From Vulcanisaeta sp. JCM 16161 (GTDB lineage Archaea; Thermoproteota; Thermoprotei; Thermoproteales; Thermocladiaceae), in the NCBI RefSeq assembly GCF_001316285.1, contig NZ_BBDO01000008.1, forward strand, positions 43,967 to 107,966: a DNA stretch of 64,000 nucleotides, written 5' to 3'. The notes under the pieces were generated by a model, which searched no databases, was not told the origin of the DNA, and saw only the letters and a program-made list of their open reading frames with translations. Both the position numbers and the translations under genes were made by a program. Positions 18,778 to 28,862 of this stretch are shown piece after piece; the stretch's first letter is position 1; every line of letters starts with the position of its first letter.

Positions 18778-19791
18778 TTGGTAAACCTGCATCATTCAAT
18801 GAGTGGTTCGCCATTCATATCGGGCGAGGTTTACGATCTAGATGTTGGAATAAGCACGATAGATGATTTAATAGAGGCTTATAGGCGAATCGGAGGTTTT
18901 CAGGGTAGGTACATAGCCGAGGCTGCTGACGTATTGTTAAGTATGTATAGTGATTCGAATACTACCGTCTTTCTCTCCTTCACGGCAAACCTGATCTCGA
19001 CTGGTCTCCGAGGCCTAATAGCTAAGTTTATTGAGAGGGGTTTTGCGGACGTAGTAATCACGACGGCCGGAACCCTGGACCATGACATAGCCAAGTCAAT
19101 GGGTGGTAAGTATTACCAGAGTTACTTCGATGTTGATGATGTTGAGATGAGTAAGGCTGGTATTCACAGGATTGGCAATGTTGCAGTTAGGAAGGAGCAT
19201 TATGGGCCATTAATTGAGAAATTCGTGCATTCCGCACTTGAGGATTTATCCAGAATTAAGGAGGAGTGGGGTGTTAGGGAGTTGCTTTGGGAGATGGGTA
19301 AGAGAATTGATGATGATTATTCAATACTGAGGGCAGCGTCAAGGGCTAGGGTACCCATTTACGTGCCTGGATTTGTGGATGGCGCATTCGGTACGGCAAT
19401 ACTCACGTACAACGATACGCAGAGGGCGAGGACTGGGGGTAGGCAAGTCAGGGTCGATGTTCTTAAGGATGAGCATGAGTTAATGGACATCGTTTACTCA
19501 AGTAAGTCCCTTGGCGCGTTAATAATTGGCGGCGGCATATCCAAGCACCACGTGATTTGGTGGAGTCAGTTTGCCGGTGGGCTTGATTACGTGGTCTACA
19601 TAACAATGGCTATTGAGTGGGATGGGTCGTTAAGTGGTGCCCGCCCGAAGGAGGCAATTACGTGGGGTAAGGTGAAGCCGACGGCGAGGCAAGCCTTTGT
19701 TCTTGAGGATGCCACTGTCGTACTGCCAATATTGATACCCTATGTGGTGAGGAAGACTGGATTTAGGAGGGGTGTTAGGGTTATTGCTTAG
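18778..19791 (+). CDS. dys: Deoxyhypusine synthase
   Basis: Transfers the aminobutyl group of spermidine to a lysine of aIF5A in an NAD-dependent reaction. The family blocks are present: SFTANLISTGLRGLI, VVITTAGTLDHDIAKSMGG, GFVDGAFGTAI, LIIGGGISKHH and EAITWGKVKP, where the Lys of WGK is the residue that forms the enzyme-substrate imine. 337 residues is the usual length. The frame is intact. Start TTG by promoter spacing; ATG 18799 is the alternative. Confidence 0.93.
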   Translation: MVNLHHSMSGSPFISGEVYDLDVGISTIDDLIEAYRRIGGFQGRYIAEAADVLLSMYSDSNTTVFLSFTANLISTGLRGLIAKFIERGFADVVITTAGTLDHDIAKSMGGKYYQSYFDVDDVEMSKAGIHRIGNVAVRKEHYGPLIEKFVHSALEDLSRIKEEWGVRELLWEMGKRIDDDYSILRAASRARVPIYVPGFVDGAFGTAILTYNDTQRARTGGRQVRVDVLKDEHELMDIVYSSKSLGALIIGGGISKHHVIWWSQFAGGLDYVVYITMAIEWDGSLSGARPKEAITWGKVKPTARQAFVLEDATVVLPILIPYVVRKTGFRRGVRVIA

Positions 19792-19830
19792 GCGTAGTGC
19801 CTTATATATCGAGTTGAGTATTACTAATTG

Positions 19831-20064
19831 ATGGGCGTAAAAATGAGGAAGGCTGGGAATAGGGGAGACATATTCATTGAGGAGGTCCTACTAATAGCGA
19901 TATCGATGGCCGTGCTCGTGGCCCTAGTATCACTAATAAGTGGTTTATTCGGTAATGCAGTCACCGGAATAATGCATTTGCAGGGCTCCGTCAATAATGC
20001 ATTGAGTGGTTTCATTAATGACCTTCAGAAGGTGGTCTCTAATGCTTTCAATTTCACAGGCTAA
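19831..20064 (+). CDS. Small pilin-like membrane peptide
   Basis: About 77 residues. A short basic leader MGVKMRKAGNRG is followed by DIFIEEVLLIAISMAVLVAL and more hydrophobic residues, the shape of an archaeal class III (type IV pilin-like) signal sequence with an early Glu. The rest is amphipathic helix. A TTATATAT box at 19801-19809 is 26 nt before the ATG. No PibD peptidase or assembly ATPase is near, so secretion by that route is an inference. The next gene begins inside its end. Confidence 0.5.
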   Translation: MGVKMRKAGNRGDIFIEEVLLIAISMAVLVALVSLISGLFGNAVTGIMHLQGSVNNALSGFINDLQKVVSNAFNFTG

Positions 20065-20332
20065 GGACATAAAGAGCATAGTAAACGAGCTAAGAAGCAA
20101 GGGTTTCAGTAAGCTAGACATATACCTAATACTTAGGACATTAAAGCCGGACGCCAAGTTCGAATACCTACTATCACCAAGCGAGTTAGACCTAGTCAAT
20201 AGAGTTAATGGATTAAGGATTGAACTTTACAGGATGAGGACCGAGCTTTATGACCTAGAAAGAAAGGTGAAGAGGAGGCATGAAATAATCATGGGAGTTT
20301 ACGATGAATTAATGAAGGGCAAAAATAAGTAA
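20042..20332 (+). CDS. Hypothetical coiled-coil protein
   Basis: 96 residues from ATG 20042, overlapping the end of the pilin-like gene by 23 nt in another frame, so the two are probably translated together. LRSKGFSKLDIYLILRTLKP is followed by a long coiled coil (LVNRVNGLRIELYRMRTELY then DLERKVKRRHEIIMGVYDEL). It may bind the product of its partner gene. Function unknown. Confidence 0.5.
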   Translation: MLSISQAKDIKSIVNELRSKGFSKLDIYLILRTLKPDAKFEYLLSPSELDLVNRVNGLRIELYRMRTELYDLERKVKRRHEIIMGVYDELMKGKNK

Positions 20333-20385
20333 TGACCTACCAGTATAAGAGTAAGTATTAAATATTAAGCTATACCGTGCTTATT

Positions 20386-22031
20386 ATGACGACAAAGTAC
20401 ATCTTTATAACCGGCGGCGTATTATCAGGCTTAGGTAAGGGCATCACGACAGCATCAATCGGAAAAATACTACAGGCCAGAGGCTATCACGTAACCGCCA
20501 TTAAGATAGACCCATACCTAAACGTTGATGCTGGTACAATGAACCCGTTCCAGCACGGCGAGGTTTTCGTAACATTTGATGGTGGCGAGACCGACCTCGA
20601 CCTCGGGCACTATGAACGATTCCTCGACATAGAGGTTCCAAAGTACCACAACATAACCAGCGGCCAGGTATACTACACTGTCATTAGGAGGGAGCGTAAG
20701 GGTAAGTACCTTGGGCAGACAGTTCAGTTAATACCGCATGTTACTGAGGAGGTTAAGAGGAGAATACTGTTCGTAACGAGGAGGGAAAAACCTGACATAG
20801 TGTTGATAGAGATTGGCGGTACGGTGGGCGATTACGAGGGATTACCATTTCTTGAGGCGGCAAGGCAGATGAAGCTTGAGATGCCTAACGATGTACTCTT
20901 CGTCCATGTCGCTCTGGTACCAATACTATCAACAACAGGCGAATTAAAGACAAAGCCATTACAGCACAGCGTTGCTGAGCTTAGGAGGGTTGGTATTCAA
21001 CCAGACATAATAATTGCCAGGTCTCCTAAACCACTAGATGAGCAGACGAGGAGGAAGATTTCCCTGTTCACGAACGTACCCCTTGATGCCGTGTTCACGT
21101 CATACGACGTAGACACGATATACAAGGTGCCATTAATACTTGAGGAGCAGGGCTTGGGTAAGTACGTATTGAGCAAACTTGGCTTGGCACAGGTGGAGCC
21201 TAAGCTTGATGATTGGATAGCCTTTGTTAATGCCCTTGAGAATGGTAAGGAGGAGATCAATGTTTATATGTGCGGTAAGTACGTTAAGCTTCATGACTCC
21301 TACATAAGTATTGTTGAGGCTATTAAACACGCAGCCGCCAAATTGAGCTTAAGCCGAACATCATCTGGTGCGATACTGAGGAGATCGAGAAGGATCACGT
21401 TAAGGTCACCGAGCTTAATAATGCGGATGCCGTAATTGTACTACCTGGGTTTGGCGCTAGGGGTGTTGAGGGTAAGATCGAGGCTATAAGGTATGTACGT
21501 GAGAATAACATACCATTCCTAGGCATATGCTACGGCATGCAACTTGCCGTTGTCGAATTTGCGAGGAATGTCGTGGGTCTTAAGGGCGCCCACACGACTG
21601 AGGTTGATCCTAATACGCCCTACCCCGTCATCGACATAACACCCGAGGAGAAGAATGTTGAGGAATTAGGTGGAACTATGATACTTGGTGATAGGAGGAT
21701 AAGCATTGTTAAGGGTACGATAGCCCACGCCATCTATGGAACCACCGAAATCAGGGAGAGACATAGGCATAGGTATGAGATTAATCCTAAATTCTTCGAA
21801 ATACTTAGGGAGAAGGGCCTAGTGTTCTCAGCATGGAGAATTGACGTGCCCAGGGTTGAGATGATTGAACTACCAAACCATTACTTCTTCGTGGCTACGC
21901 AATTCCACCCAGAGTTTAGGAGCAGGCCTCTTAGGCCGCACCCATTATTTGTAGCCCTTCTGAATGCAGCCTATAATAGAAAGCATGGGTTGCCATCACC
22001 GTATAGTGTTAACACGACTGTATATGCGTGA
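20386..22031 (+). CDS. pyrG: CTP synthase
   Basis: Makes CTP from UTP, ATP and glutamine. The synthetase domain has [40 protein letters not shown] and GGTVGDYEG. The glutaminase domain has the nucleophile Cys in [12 protein letters not shown] and the His-Glu of [10 protein letters not shown]. One base added at about 21351 (TTA AAG CCG) joins the two halves, which are otherwise in different frames. The joined length of about 548 residues fits the family. A TATTAAATATTAA box at 20356-20368 precedes the ATG by 24 nt. Confidence 0.93.
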
Positions 22032-22106
22032 TCAGTTTTCGAAGGCCCTGTCATTCAATCCTCCGCGAACTGCATCATCACTTGGTTATTTTACGTGTTT
22101 GTATTA

Positions 22107-22114
22107 TTTATAAT
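22107..22114 (+). promoter_or_regulatory. TATA box for the surface protein gene
   Basis: TTTATAAT is centred 24 nt before the GTG at 22134. This is the best evidence that the surface protein starts at that GTG and not at the long upstream extension of its frame, which lacks a fitting start. Confidence 0.5.
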
Positions 22115-22133
22115 CCCTTCTTAGCTATTTACC

Positions 22134-24021
22134 GTGATAAGGCGCTTAGCTGGATAGTAATTATTGCCATATTCGTGATACTGCCCATTCTCAGTTATGC
22201 GCAGGTAACCATTAACTACATGGGCATTAATATTTACTATGGCAATCAGACATATACCGAGACAATCAATATAACGAGTAATCAATTAATAATACCAATA
22301 TACCAATACTGCTCACAGGGGGGCAATGCATTATTCAGCGCATACCTGGATCCCCTATCGAACCTAGGCATAGTATCTGTGTCTCTAGTATTGTATAATG
22401 GCTCATTAATAAGCATCCCCGTCATTAATTACAGCCCTAAGTACGTTGATGCACGGATTGACTGTTCATTACCCGTATACGGAATTTACCTCAGAATTAG
22501 TTCATATGGTTCATACCCACTTGAGGCCTTAGTAATACCTGGCTCGAACATCACGTATACGCTAACCCAGGGTTCCTTGAACATATCAATACCGTCAATT
22601 CCCGGGCTGAACTACCTATTCTCAATTGTTAGGTTAATATCGATATCACCAGCTAAGGCCAGCATTAGCAATTACTTAACGGCGGAGTTAGGTATGGAGC
22701 ATTCAAACATTAATATTGATTCGATAAGTACTTACGCCGAGATAGCCACGTATGTCACATACTCAAGTAATGTGGATGTTACAGCCAATGGTACGACGTA
22801 CATAGTGATAACGCCGTATTACTACGCACCAGCAGTAAATACGCAGAACCTAATAATAACTACTTCATCAAGCCCCATGATAATGCTTACTGGTGCGCCG
22901 TGGATTAAGTACCACTATAGTAACTGCTCATTGGTTAATCCAGGGATGCCAAGAATAACCCCATGGACTACCTACCTATCATACACACCTTACTGCGTAG
23001 TCAACGAGTCAATCAGCCCAGTGACTGTGAATATAGTTGGTGCATCAATGCAGGGATTGAGGTGTAATAACGTATTTATAACGACGGGGGGTGGTTCAAT
23101 AATGGGTTTAACGGGTAGCCTAGCAATAAACCTGTGTTGAATAGGGTGTTATACGTAATTATCAGCGGTATAAAGACTATAGGCATTTACCTAAACTCAA
23201 TACCCACATCAACAGTTACGGTGAGTCTCCCCTTAATTCCGCGTTCAGAGGTATCAATAGTTGATGAAGCAGGCAACCCATTAAGTGCCTTAATATACCT
23301 AAACATTAATGGGACGCTGATACCGTTCACAAACGACTCATGTATTTACCCAGGCACTTATGACGTGTATGCGTTAATGAACGGCGAATTAATGAACCTG
23401 GGCCCGAGCACTATTTACCAGGGCAGTTCATTAAAGGTCCCCGTATTCTCAAGCTATACCTTAAACATAACAATACCCAGGGAATGCCCAGACCTGAACC
23501 TAGAATTGCTAATTAAGTATGGTGGTAATCAATACGCTATTCCACTAAATGGTAATAACCAAGTGGTGAGTATACCCAACGCCATTATTGGTGATCAGGT
23601 ACAGGTTGAATTGCTTGGTAATGGATCATTACTTTACCAGCGTGAGATAGCAATAAATGGTAGCAACCCGGAGACTCTCCTCATTAATCCACGTATGATT
23701 AGCTTCACACCCGTTGACCTACTAAATAATGAATTACCAAATGCCGTGCTAAATATTGGTAGCCTATACTACGTAGGCCCAGGTAAATACTGCATACCCA
23801 TTAATTCCTCAATTGGTATGGTAATCTATGGTAATGACGTATACGTGGTTAACATAACTAGCGATAATGTCTACGTCAGGGTTTGGACGTTTGGGGTATT
23901 AGGCATTAAGTCATTATTAGTAATACTTGGCTTATTAACGCTCCTTATAATAATTGCATCAATAATTAAGGGATTAAGTAATGGCAGATCTGACGGTGGC
24001 GAGTACGTAATCATTAAGTAG
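22134..24021 (+). CDS. Large secreted/surface protein with C-terminal anchor
   Basis: About 630 residues. N-terminal signal segment LSWIVIIAIFVILPILSYAQ, then a beta-rich Asn/Ser/Thr/Tyr-rich exterior with many N-glycosylation sequons (NQT, NIT, NGS, NGT), and a C-terminal membrane helix GIKSLLVILGLLTLLIIIAS followed by a short charged tail. This is the layout of archaeal cell-surface glycoproteins. One base added near 23132 joins the two main frames as LAINPVLNRVLY. One more near 22143 connects the GTG start to the frame. The ligand or partner is unknown. Confidence 0.6.
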
Positions 24022-25141
24022 CCATGATGATATCACTCAATGCCTTTACACCCTCCTTTATTAAGTCGATGCTTATTGAGCCAATGCTAAGCCTAGCTGT
24101 GTTCTCCAACCTCCTATTGATGAAGAATCTACCACCGGGAACGAACACTATACCCTGCCTAACACTCTTCCTCAGCAGCTCCCACGCATTTACCCTGGTA
24201 TTTATGAATGCGTAAAATCCACAATGGGGCCTATACATTAGGGCATTCGGTAAATACTCATCCAACGCACTAATGAGTTCCTTGAGTTTCCTAGGATACA
24301 ACTCACGTGCCCTTTTTATAACATCATTAGCAACGCCCCTCCTCAACATATCATACACCAGGTATTGACTAAGCGTTGATGCAGCAAAGTCATGCTGCTC
24401 AAGCTTTTCCAAGTCATTCCTTAATACACCATTGACTACTACGAACCCAATCCTTAGGCCGGGACCTAACACCTTTGATAGTGTTCCGACGTAAATAACA
24501 TCGTTACTCATGGATTTAAGGGTGGGCTCTGTATTGGGGTATAGCGATGTGTATGGGTCGTCCTCTATAATTATTAATCCATGTTCCTTTGCAATCTCGA
24601 TTAGGTGCTTCCTCCTGTCCATGCTGAGCGACACACCCGTTGGGTTATGGCAATTGGGCACTGCATACACAATGCCAGGTCCGTATTTCTTAATCAACTT
24701 CTCCAGTTCGTGCGTGTTCATTCCCTCATTATCGACGGGAACGCCGATTAATCGAGCCCCTTGAAACCTCATGGGCGCCACGGTCTCTACGAACGTGGGA
24801 TCCTCAACATAAACGGTAGTCCTCCTCCTCATTAATAATTGCGATAGTAGTTTAATGGCATGTTGAGCACCGGCGGTTATTATTATATCTCTCCAATTAG
24901 TGTTTATGCCAAGTGTTCTACCGACATACCTCGAGAGTTCAATCCTCAATTCCCTTAAACCACCGGCGCCTGGATATGCAATGATCGCCTTGCCATACTC
25001 CTCATAAACCCTCTCGAAGGACCTTCTCAACTCATCGATTGGTAATAAACCTGGGTCAGGCGCACCGCTGGCGAAGTTATACCTCATGCCCTTCCTCGCT
25101 AACCTACTGGCTAACTCAACGGGTGACCAGTATAGCCTCAT
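24014..25141 (-). CDS. PLP-dependent class I/II aminotransferase
   Basis: A fold-type I aminotransferase of 375 residues in the MocR/LysN-like branch. GAQHAIKLLSQLL (cofactor-binding loop), NCHNPTGVSLSMDRRK, IIEDDPYTSLY and the PLP lysine in VGTLSKVLGPGLRIGFV are all present, with RLSIGS near the C-terminus binding the substrate carboxylate. The substrate may be 2-aminoadipate, branched-chain or aromatic amino acids. It overlaps the end of the surface protein gene on the other strand by 8 nt. Confidence 0.85.
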   Translation of the reverse strand: MRLYWSPVELASRLARKGMRYNFASGAPDPGLLPIDELRRSFERVYEEYGKAIIAYPGAGGLRELRIELSRYVGRTLGINTNWRDIIITAGAQHAIKLLSQLLMRRRTTVYVEDPTFVETVAPMRFQGARLIGVPVDNEGMNTHELEKLIKKYGPGIVYAVPNCHNPTGVSLSMDRRKHLIEIAKEHGLIIIEDDPYTSLYPNTEPTLKSMSNDVIYVGTLSKVLGPGLRIGFVVVNGVLRNDLEKLEQHDFAASTLSQYLVYDMLRRGVANDVIKRARELYPRKLKELISALDEYLPNALMYRPHCGFYAFINTRVNAWELLRKSVRQGIVFVPGGRFFINRRLENTARLSIGSISIDLIKEGVKALSDIIMAT

Positions 25142-25170
25142 TAAGCCCTACTATTTTATAATTTAATAAC

Positions 25171-25494
25171 TTATTTATGTTCTTCCTGCCAACGCCTCAT
25201 TAACTCCCTCCTCGCCCTATAATACTGCACTATTGAGAATATTACCAGGGCTAGGAATATTAGGAAGATTACATACGTGAACCAAATCAGGGGCTGAGTT
25301 ATTTGTGGTTTACCGAAGGTTATGAGTATTGGTATTGGCACGATTGGGAATATGACGATGGCACCACCCACATTGGATGGTGCCGTGTACGAGCTACTCA
25401 CTCCTGCGGCTATGGCCATTACGACGGCTATAATGGGTATGAGAATCGCAAGAATTATTAGTAAAATGCCAAGTTGGTAAAGTCTCATGGGCAA
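25171..25494 (-). CDS. Small membrane protein, DUF131-like
   Basis: 107 residues with an N-terminal membrane helix, a short loop holding VGGAIVIFPIVPIPILITFG and a second helix, ending in a charged tail. The GGxxxIxPxPIxxxFG loop matches the DUF131 family of archaeal membrane proteins. It lies 5 nt after a second DUF131-like gene, so the two form a tandem pair. Function unknown. Confidence 0.6.
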   Translation of the reverse strand: MPMRLYQLGILLIILAILIPIIAVVMAIAAGVSSSYTAPSNVGGAIVIFPIVPIPILITFGKPQITQPLIWFTYVIFLIFLALVIFSIVQYYRARRELMRRWQEEHK

Positions 25495-25499
25495 TCACC

Positions 25500-25790
25500 T
25501 CATAAAATGCCAGGTAGTAACGTTAGTATTACGAATAATACGACTATTACTATCGTAAGCACTATAGCCCACTTAATGATGGATGGGTCATTACCAAAGA
25601 TTATTGGTACGGGCCCTATCAAAACAACGCCACCAACCCCGGACTTCCTCTCCTCCCGCCTTTCCTCGCCCTCCTCCTTATCCTCCTCCTTATGGCTTCT
25701 CAATATGTCAATCATTATTAATGCAATGCCCAGTAACGCTAATACTATTGATAATATCACCGCAATGCCGATTATATAGGCCGTATTCAT
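25500..25790 (-). CDS. DUF131-family membrane protein
   Basis: 96 residues. A first membrane helix, a strongly charged linker (KEEDKEEGEERREERKSG), the family signature GGVVLIGPVPIIFG and a second membrane helix. It is a more typical DUF131 member than its downstream neighbour. The charged linker probably faces the cytoplasm. Function unknown. Confidence 0.7.
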   Translation of the reverse strand: MNTAYIIGIAVILSIVLALLGIALIMIDILRSHKEEDKEEGEERREERKSGVGGVVLIGPVPIIFGNDPSIIKWAIVLTIVIVVLFVILTLLPGIL

Positions 25791-25880
25791 ACCTCACCTA
25801 CTATCTATTAAAGGGGATTAAAACCTATTTCTCCTATACAGCTTAAAATTTAAAAGGGGCGGTCAACCGGTTCATAGTCG

Positions 25881-26665
25881 ATGCCATTTCAGAAGGGTGA
25901 CTACGTATTGCTTGAGTACACGGTTGTTGATAAGGATGATAATAAGGTTGTGGAGACTACGGTAGAGGACAAAGCTAAGGAGGCAGGCATTTACAAGCCT
26001 GATGAGGTTTACGAACCGCGATTGATAATCATCGGTGAGACTAAACTCTTCGAACCATTGGAGCAGGCAATAATGAATTCAAGTGAGGGTCAGGAAATAA
26101 CCGTGGAGATACCACCGGACAAGGCCTTTGGCCAGAGAGACCCGAGTAAGGTCAGGGTTATATCCATTAGGGAGTTCTATAGGTATGGTAAGTTACCTAA
26201 GGTCGGTGATGTTGTTGAGATTAATAATCAACAGGGTAGGGTGGTCAGCATAACCGGTGGTAGGGTCACCCTAGACTTCAACCACCCGCTGGCTGGTAAG
26301 ACGTTGGTGGTCACGGCTAAGGTTGTTAAGAAGCTTGAGACAGTTCAGGATAAGGTGAGGTACATAATTAAACAGTACATGCCAAGGATCGAGATCGATA
26401 AGGTCAATGTTGAGCTTAGCGAGGGTGGTTCCGCCGTGACTATTAAGTTGCCCATCGAGACGCTATTCATGGAGAACATAGCACCATAAAAGCCAGAATA
26501 GCGGATGATATTGGGAGTAGGTTCACGAATGTGAATAAGGTGGTCTTCATTGACGAGATAGAGATTAAGAGGGAGGCCGAGACAAAGCCCGCAGAGGCTA
26601 AGGCCGAGGAGAAGCAGGCCGAGTCGAAGCCCGAAACCCAGCAGGCTCAGCAGTCATCTCAGTAA
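25881..26665 (+). CDS. FKBP-type peptidyl-prolyl isomerase, SlyD-like
   Basis: Begins MPFQKGDYVLLEYTVVDKDD, the archaeal long FKBP start, with LFEPLEQAIMNSSEGQEITV and PPDKAFGQRDPSKV from the FKBP core and an insert-in-flap segment (VGDVVEINNQQGRVVSI then FNHPLAGKTLV). It catalyses proline isomerisation and acts as a chaperone. A break near 26480 (add one A) extends the protein by about 60 residues through KVVFIDEIEIKREAE to a Glu/Lys/Gln-rich disordered tail ending at TAA 26663-26665. AAATTTAAAA at 25846-25855 is the likely TATA box. Confidence 0.85.
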
Positions 26666-26715
26666 TTAGAGGATCAGGTTAAGATTTATTAATAAAGCAG
26701 TTCTCATTGGGATTG

Positions 26716-27366
26716 ATGTTCAGTGCAGGTGATAATGAAAGACTTAGCAGATTAATGACTGGGACTACCACAGTGGGTATTGTGGTTAACGACGGCGTTG
26801 TGTTAGCCACGGATAGGAGGGTCACCGCAGGCTACTACATAGCCCATAGAAGGAAGGGCGTTAAGATTTGGAAAATTGATAATCACGTGGCGGCTACGAT
26901 GAGCGGCGGCGTCGCTGATTTGCAGAAGGTGCTTGATGCATTAACGGCAACCGCAATACAGTACAAGATAGAGACTGGAAAACCGATATCGATAAGGCCT
27001 TAGCCAATTACGCATCTCTCATCGTATTCTCGAGTAGGCCATTCATCTACCTGGTCCACATGATATTTGGTGGTTGGGATCCCGATGAGGGACCGTGATA
27101 TACATGCTCGACTTCTTCGGGACGCTAACTAGGGAGGCGGAGTTCATGGCCACTGGCAGCGGTTCGCCAACAGCATTTGGCGTTCTCGAAGATGGTTATA
27201 GGAAGGACATGAGTATTGAGGATGCTGTTAGGCTTGCGGTTAGGGCCGTTAGGTCAGCCATTTATCACGACCCAGGGAGTGGTGAGGGTGTTGATGTCGT
27301 GACGATAACCAGGGAGGCTATAAGGAAGTTGATGCCGAGCCATACCTTAAGGAGCTTATTCGATAA
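26716..27366 (+). CDS. psmB: Proteasome beta subunit
   Basis: N-terminal threonine protease of the 20S proteasome. The propeptide ends at Gly before TTTVGIVV, so Thr of TGTTT becomes residue 1. Asp in ATDRRVT and Lys in KGVKIWKI complete the active site. GSGSPTAFGVLEDGY and VDVVTITRE follow. Three breaks split the gene: about 26994 (add A), 27093 (add C) and 27331 (add G). The repaired end reads KLDAEPYLKELIR with TAA at 27364-27366. ATG 26716 follows an ATTTATTAAT box by about 25 nt. Confidence 0.92.
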
Positions 27367-27369
27367 AAA

Positions 27370-28068
27370 TTACCGACTAACCTTACCCTTAACATTACTC
27401 ATGTAATAGTTACAGACTTCCTTAAACCCGCACACATCGCACCTCGGGTTCCTGGCCCTGCACACATCCCTACCGAACTGAATGAGCTTGAGGTGGATCT
27501 CTAAATACCTGCCAGGGTCAGGCGTTAATATGCTCATCCAAGCCCTCTGTATCTCGCGGTAATTCCTCGACCTGGCAATACCAAGTCTAAGGGATATCCT
27601 GGTTATGTGGGTATCAACGGGGAATGTCGGTTTACCCAGGTTAACGAGTATCACGTCCGCGGTCTTCTCACCAACACCAGGAAGCTCAAGTAACGCCTTC
27701 CTGGCATCGTTGAGGGGCAGGTCCTTAATCCATGTTAAGTCACCACCATACTTCTCAAGTATCACTCGGGATAACTCAATAATTTTCTTAGCCCTGATCC
27801 TATGCATTCCGGCAGGCTTAATGGCATTGGCTAGGGCGTCTTCACCAATACCCACCAATTTCTCTGGGGTTATGTCACCAACAACCTTAACGAGGTTTTC
27901 ATAGGCCCTAAGCGCATTCTTATCATTCGTGTTTTGTGTCAGTATCGTCACAACGAGCGCCTTAAAGATGTCATTGCTGCTCCTAAACACGTAGAAGGCC
28001 GCAAACTTCCTAGCCTCAATCCTAACGTTGGCAAGAGCCTTAAGCACAAGTTCCTCGGTCAATGCCAT
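27370..28068 (-). CDS. nth: Endonuclease III, base-excision DNA glycosylase
   Basis: Removes oxidised pyrimidines and nicks abasic sites. 232 residues with the helix-hairpin-helix LPGVGEKTADVILVNLG (catalytic Lys in GEKTA), the catalytic Asp in FPVDTHITRI, and the Fe-S loop CRARNPRCDVCGFKEVC giving the C-x6-C-x2-C-x5-C spacing of the family. The frame is intact. It converges with psmB with only 3 nt between their stop codons, and lies 6 nt after the Nudix gene, probably as one DNA or nucleotide repair transcript. Confidence 0.92.
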   Translation of the reverse strand: MALTEELVLKALANVRIEARKFAAFYVFRSSNDIFKALVVTILTQNTNDKNALRAYENLVKVVGDITPEKLVGIGEDALANAIKPAGMHRIRAKKIIELSRVILEKYGGDLTWIKDLPLNDARKALLELPGVGEKTADVILVNLGKPTFPVDTHITRISLRLGIARSRNYREIQRAWMSILTPDPGRYLEIHLKLIQFGRDVCRARNPRCDVCGFKEVCNYYMSNVKGKVSR

Positions 28069-28074
28069 ATAAAA

Positions 28075-28590
28075 TCACGCTCTAAGCCCCTTCTTAAGCA
28101 TATATAGCGTTATTGCCAACGCTGACTTAGCATCCTTAATATTACCACTGAGCAGCATATTCACGGCATCTCTAAAATCAATAATCAACCTATCAATAAC
28201 CTCATGAGGCTCAGGCCTTGGTTCCCTCAGGTTCTTAACACTGGCGTAATAAATCGTGATGTACTCGGTTGAGTACCCAGGAGATGTGAATCCCTCGAAC
28301 AATTTCTCGAAGTAATCAACCTCAGCCCCAATCTCCTCACTCAACTCCCTAATTAATGCCTGCTCAGGCCTTTCGTTGCTCTCTATGATGCCAGCCGGCA
28401 CCTCAATAATGTAATCATTAACGACGGGCCTAAATTGACGTAGTAGCACAACCTTATTACCTTCATAAATCGGTAGTGCGGCTACGGCATGTGGGAAAAC
28501 GACCTTTTCCAGGTTCATCTCATGCCCATTTGGTAGGGTTACCCTAGATACGTCCAGCGTGACACGCCTGCCTTTATAAATTATGACCAT
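28075..28590 (-). CDS. Nudix hydrolase, ADP-ribose pyrophosphatase-like
   Basis: 171 residues. The Nudix box fits GIIESNERPEQALIRELSEE followed by IGA, with all Glu residues of Gx5Ex7REUxEExGU in place. The region FTSPGYSTEYITIYYA after it is the substrate loop of ADP-ribose pyrophosphatases. It hydrolyses ADP-ribose or a related nucleoside diphosphate. It sits directly upstream of nth on the same strand. Confidence 0.88.
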   Translation of the reverse strand: MVIIYKGRRVTLDVSRVTLPNGHEMNLEKVVFPHAVAALPIYEGNKVVLLRQFRPVVNDYIIEVPAGIIESNERPEQALIRELSEEIGAEVDYFEKLFEGFTSPGYSTEYITIYYASVKNLREPRPEPHEVIDRLIIDFRDAVNMLLSGNIKDAKSALAITLYMLKKGLRA

Positions 28591-28626
28591 TACTAAGGCG
28601 TCGGGGTAATTCCCTTAAAAGGCTTC

Positions 28627-28821
28627 TCATTTCTGCGCCTTGGCGCTCTTCGCCTCCTTCCTTACCCAGGCCAGCTTCCTTGGGTCGCGGTTATACTTAA
28701 TGGCGCTTACGAAGCACTTCCTACTGCAAAATCTGAGTACCGTACCGTCAGCCTTGACATACATTATCCCAGTACCCGGCGGTATTGGTCTTCCGCAGAA
28801 GGCGCATGTGTAAATTCTCAT
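28627..28821 (-). CDS. rpl24e: 50S ribosomal protein L24e
   Basis: 64 residues with the zinc-binding pattern [20 protein letters not shown] then [10 protein letters not shown], i.e. two CxxC-type pairs as in archaeal L24e. PRKLAWVRK follows, and the tail is basic. Length and order match the family. It is the first gene of a possible L24e-nudix-nth transcript. Confidence 0.93.
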   Translation of the reverse strand: MRIYTCAFCGRPIPPGTGIMYVKADGTVLRFCSRKCFVSAIKYNRDPRKLAWVRKEAKSAKAQK

Positions 28822-28862
28822 ACAGCGTCCGTACTCAATAATGATTTTTAAAGTTTATGCAG

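Noticed and set aside
24024..24764. Plus-strand frames opposite the aminotransferase
   Set aside because: They are shadows of the conserved minus-strand gene and have no family likeness.
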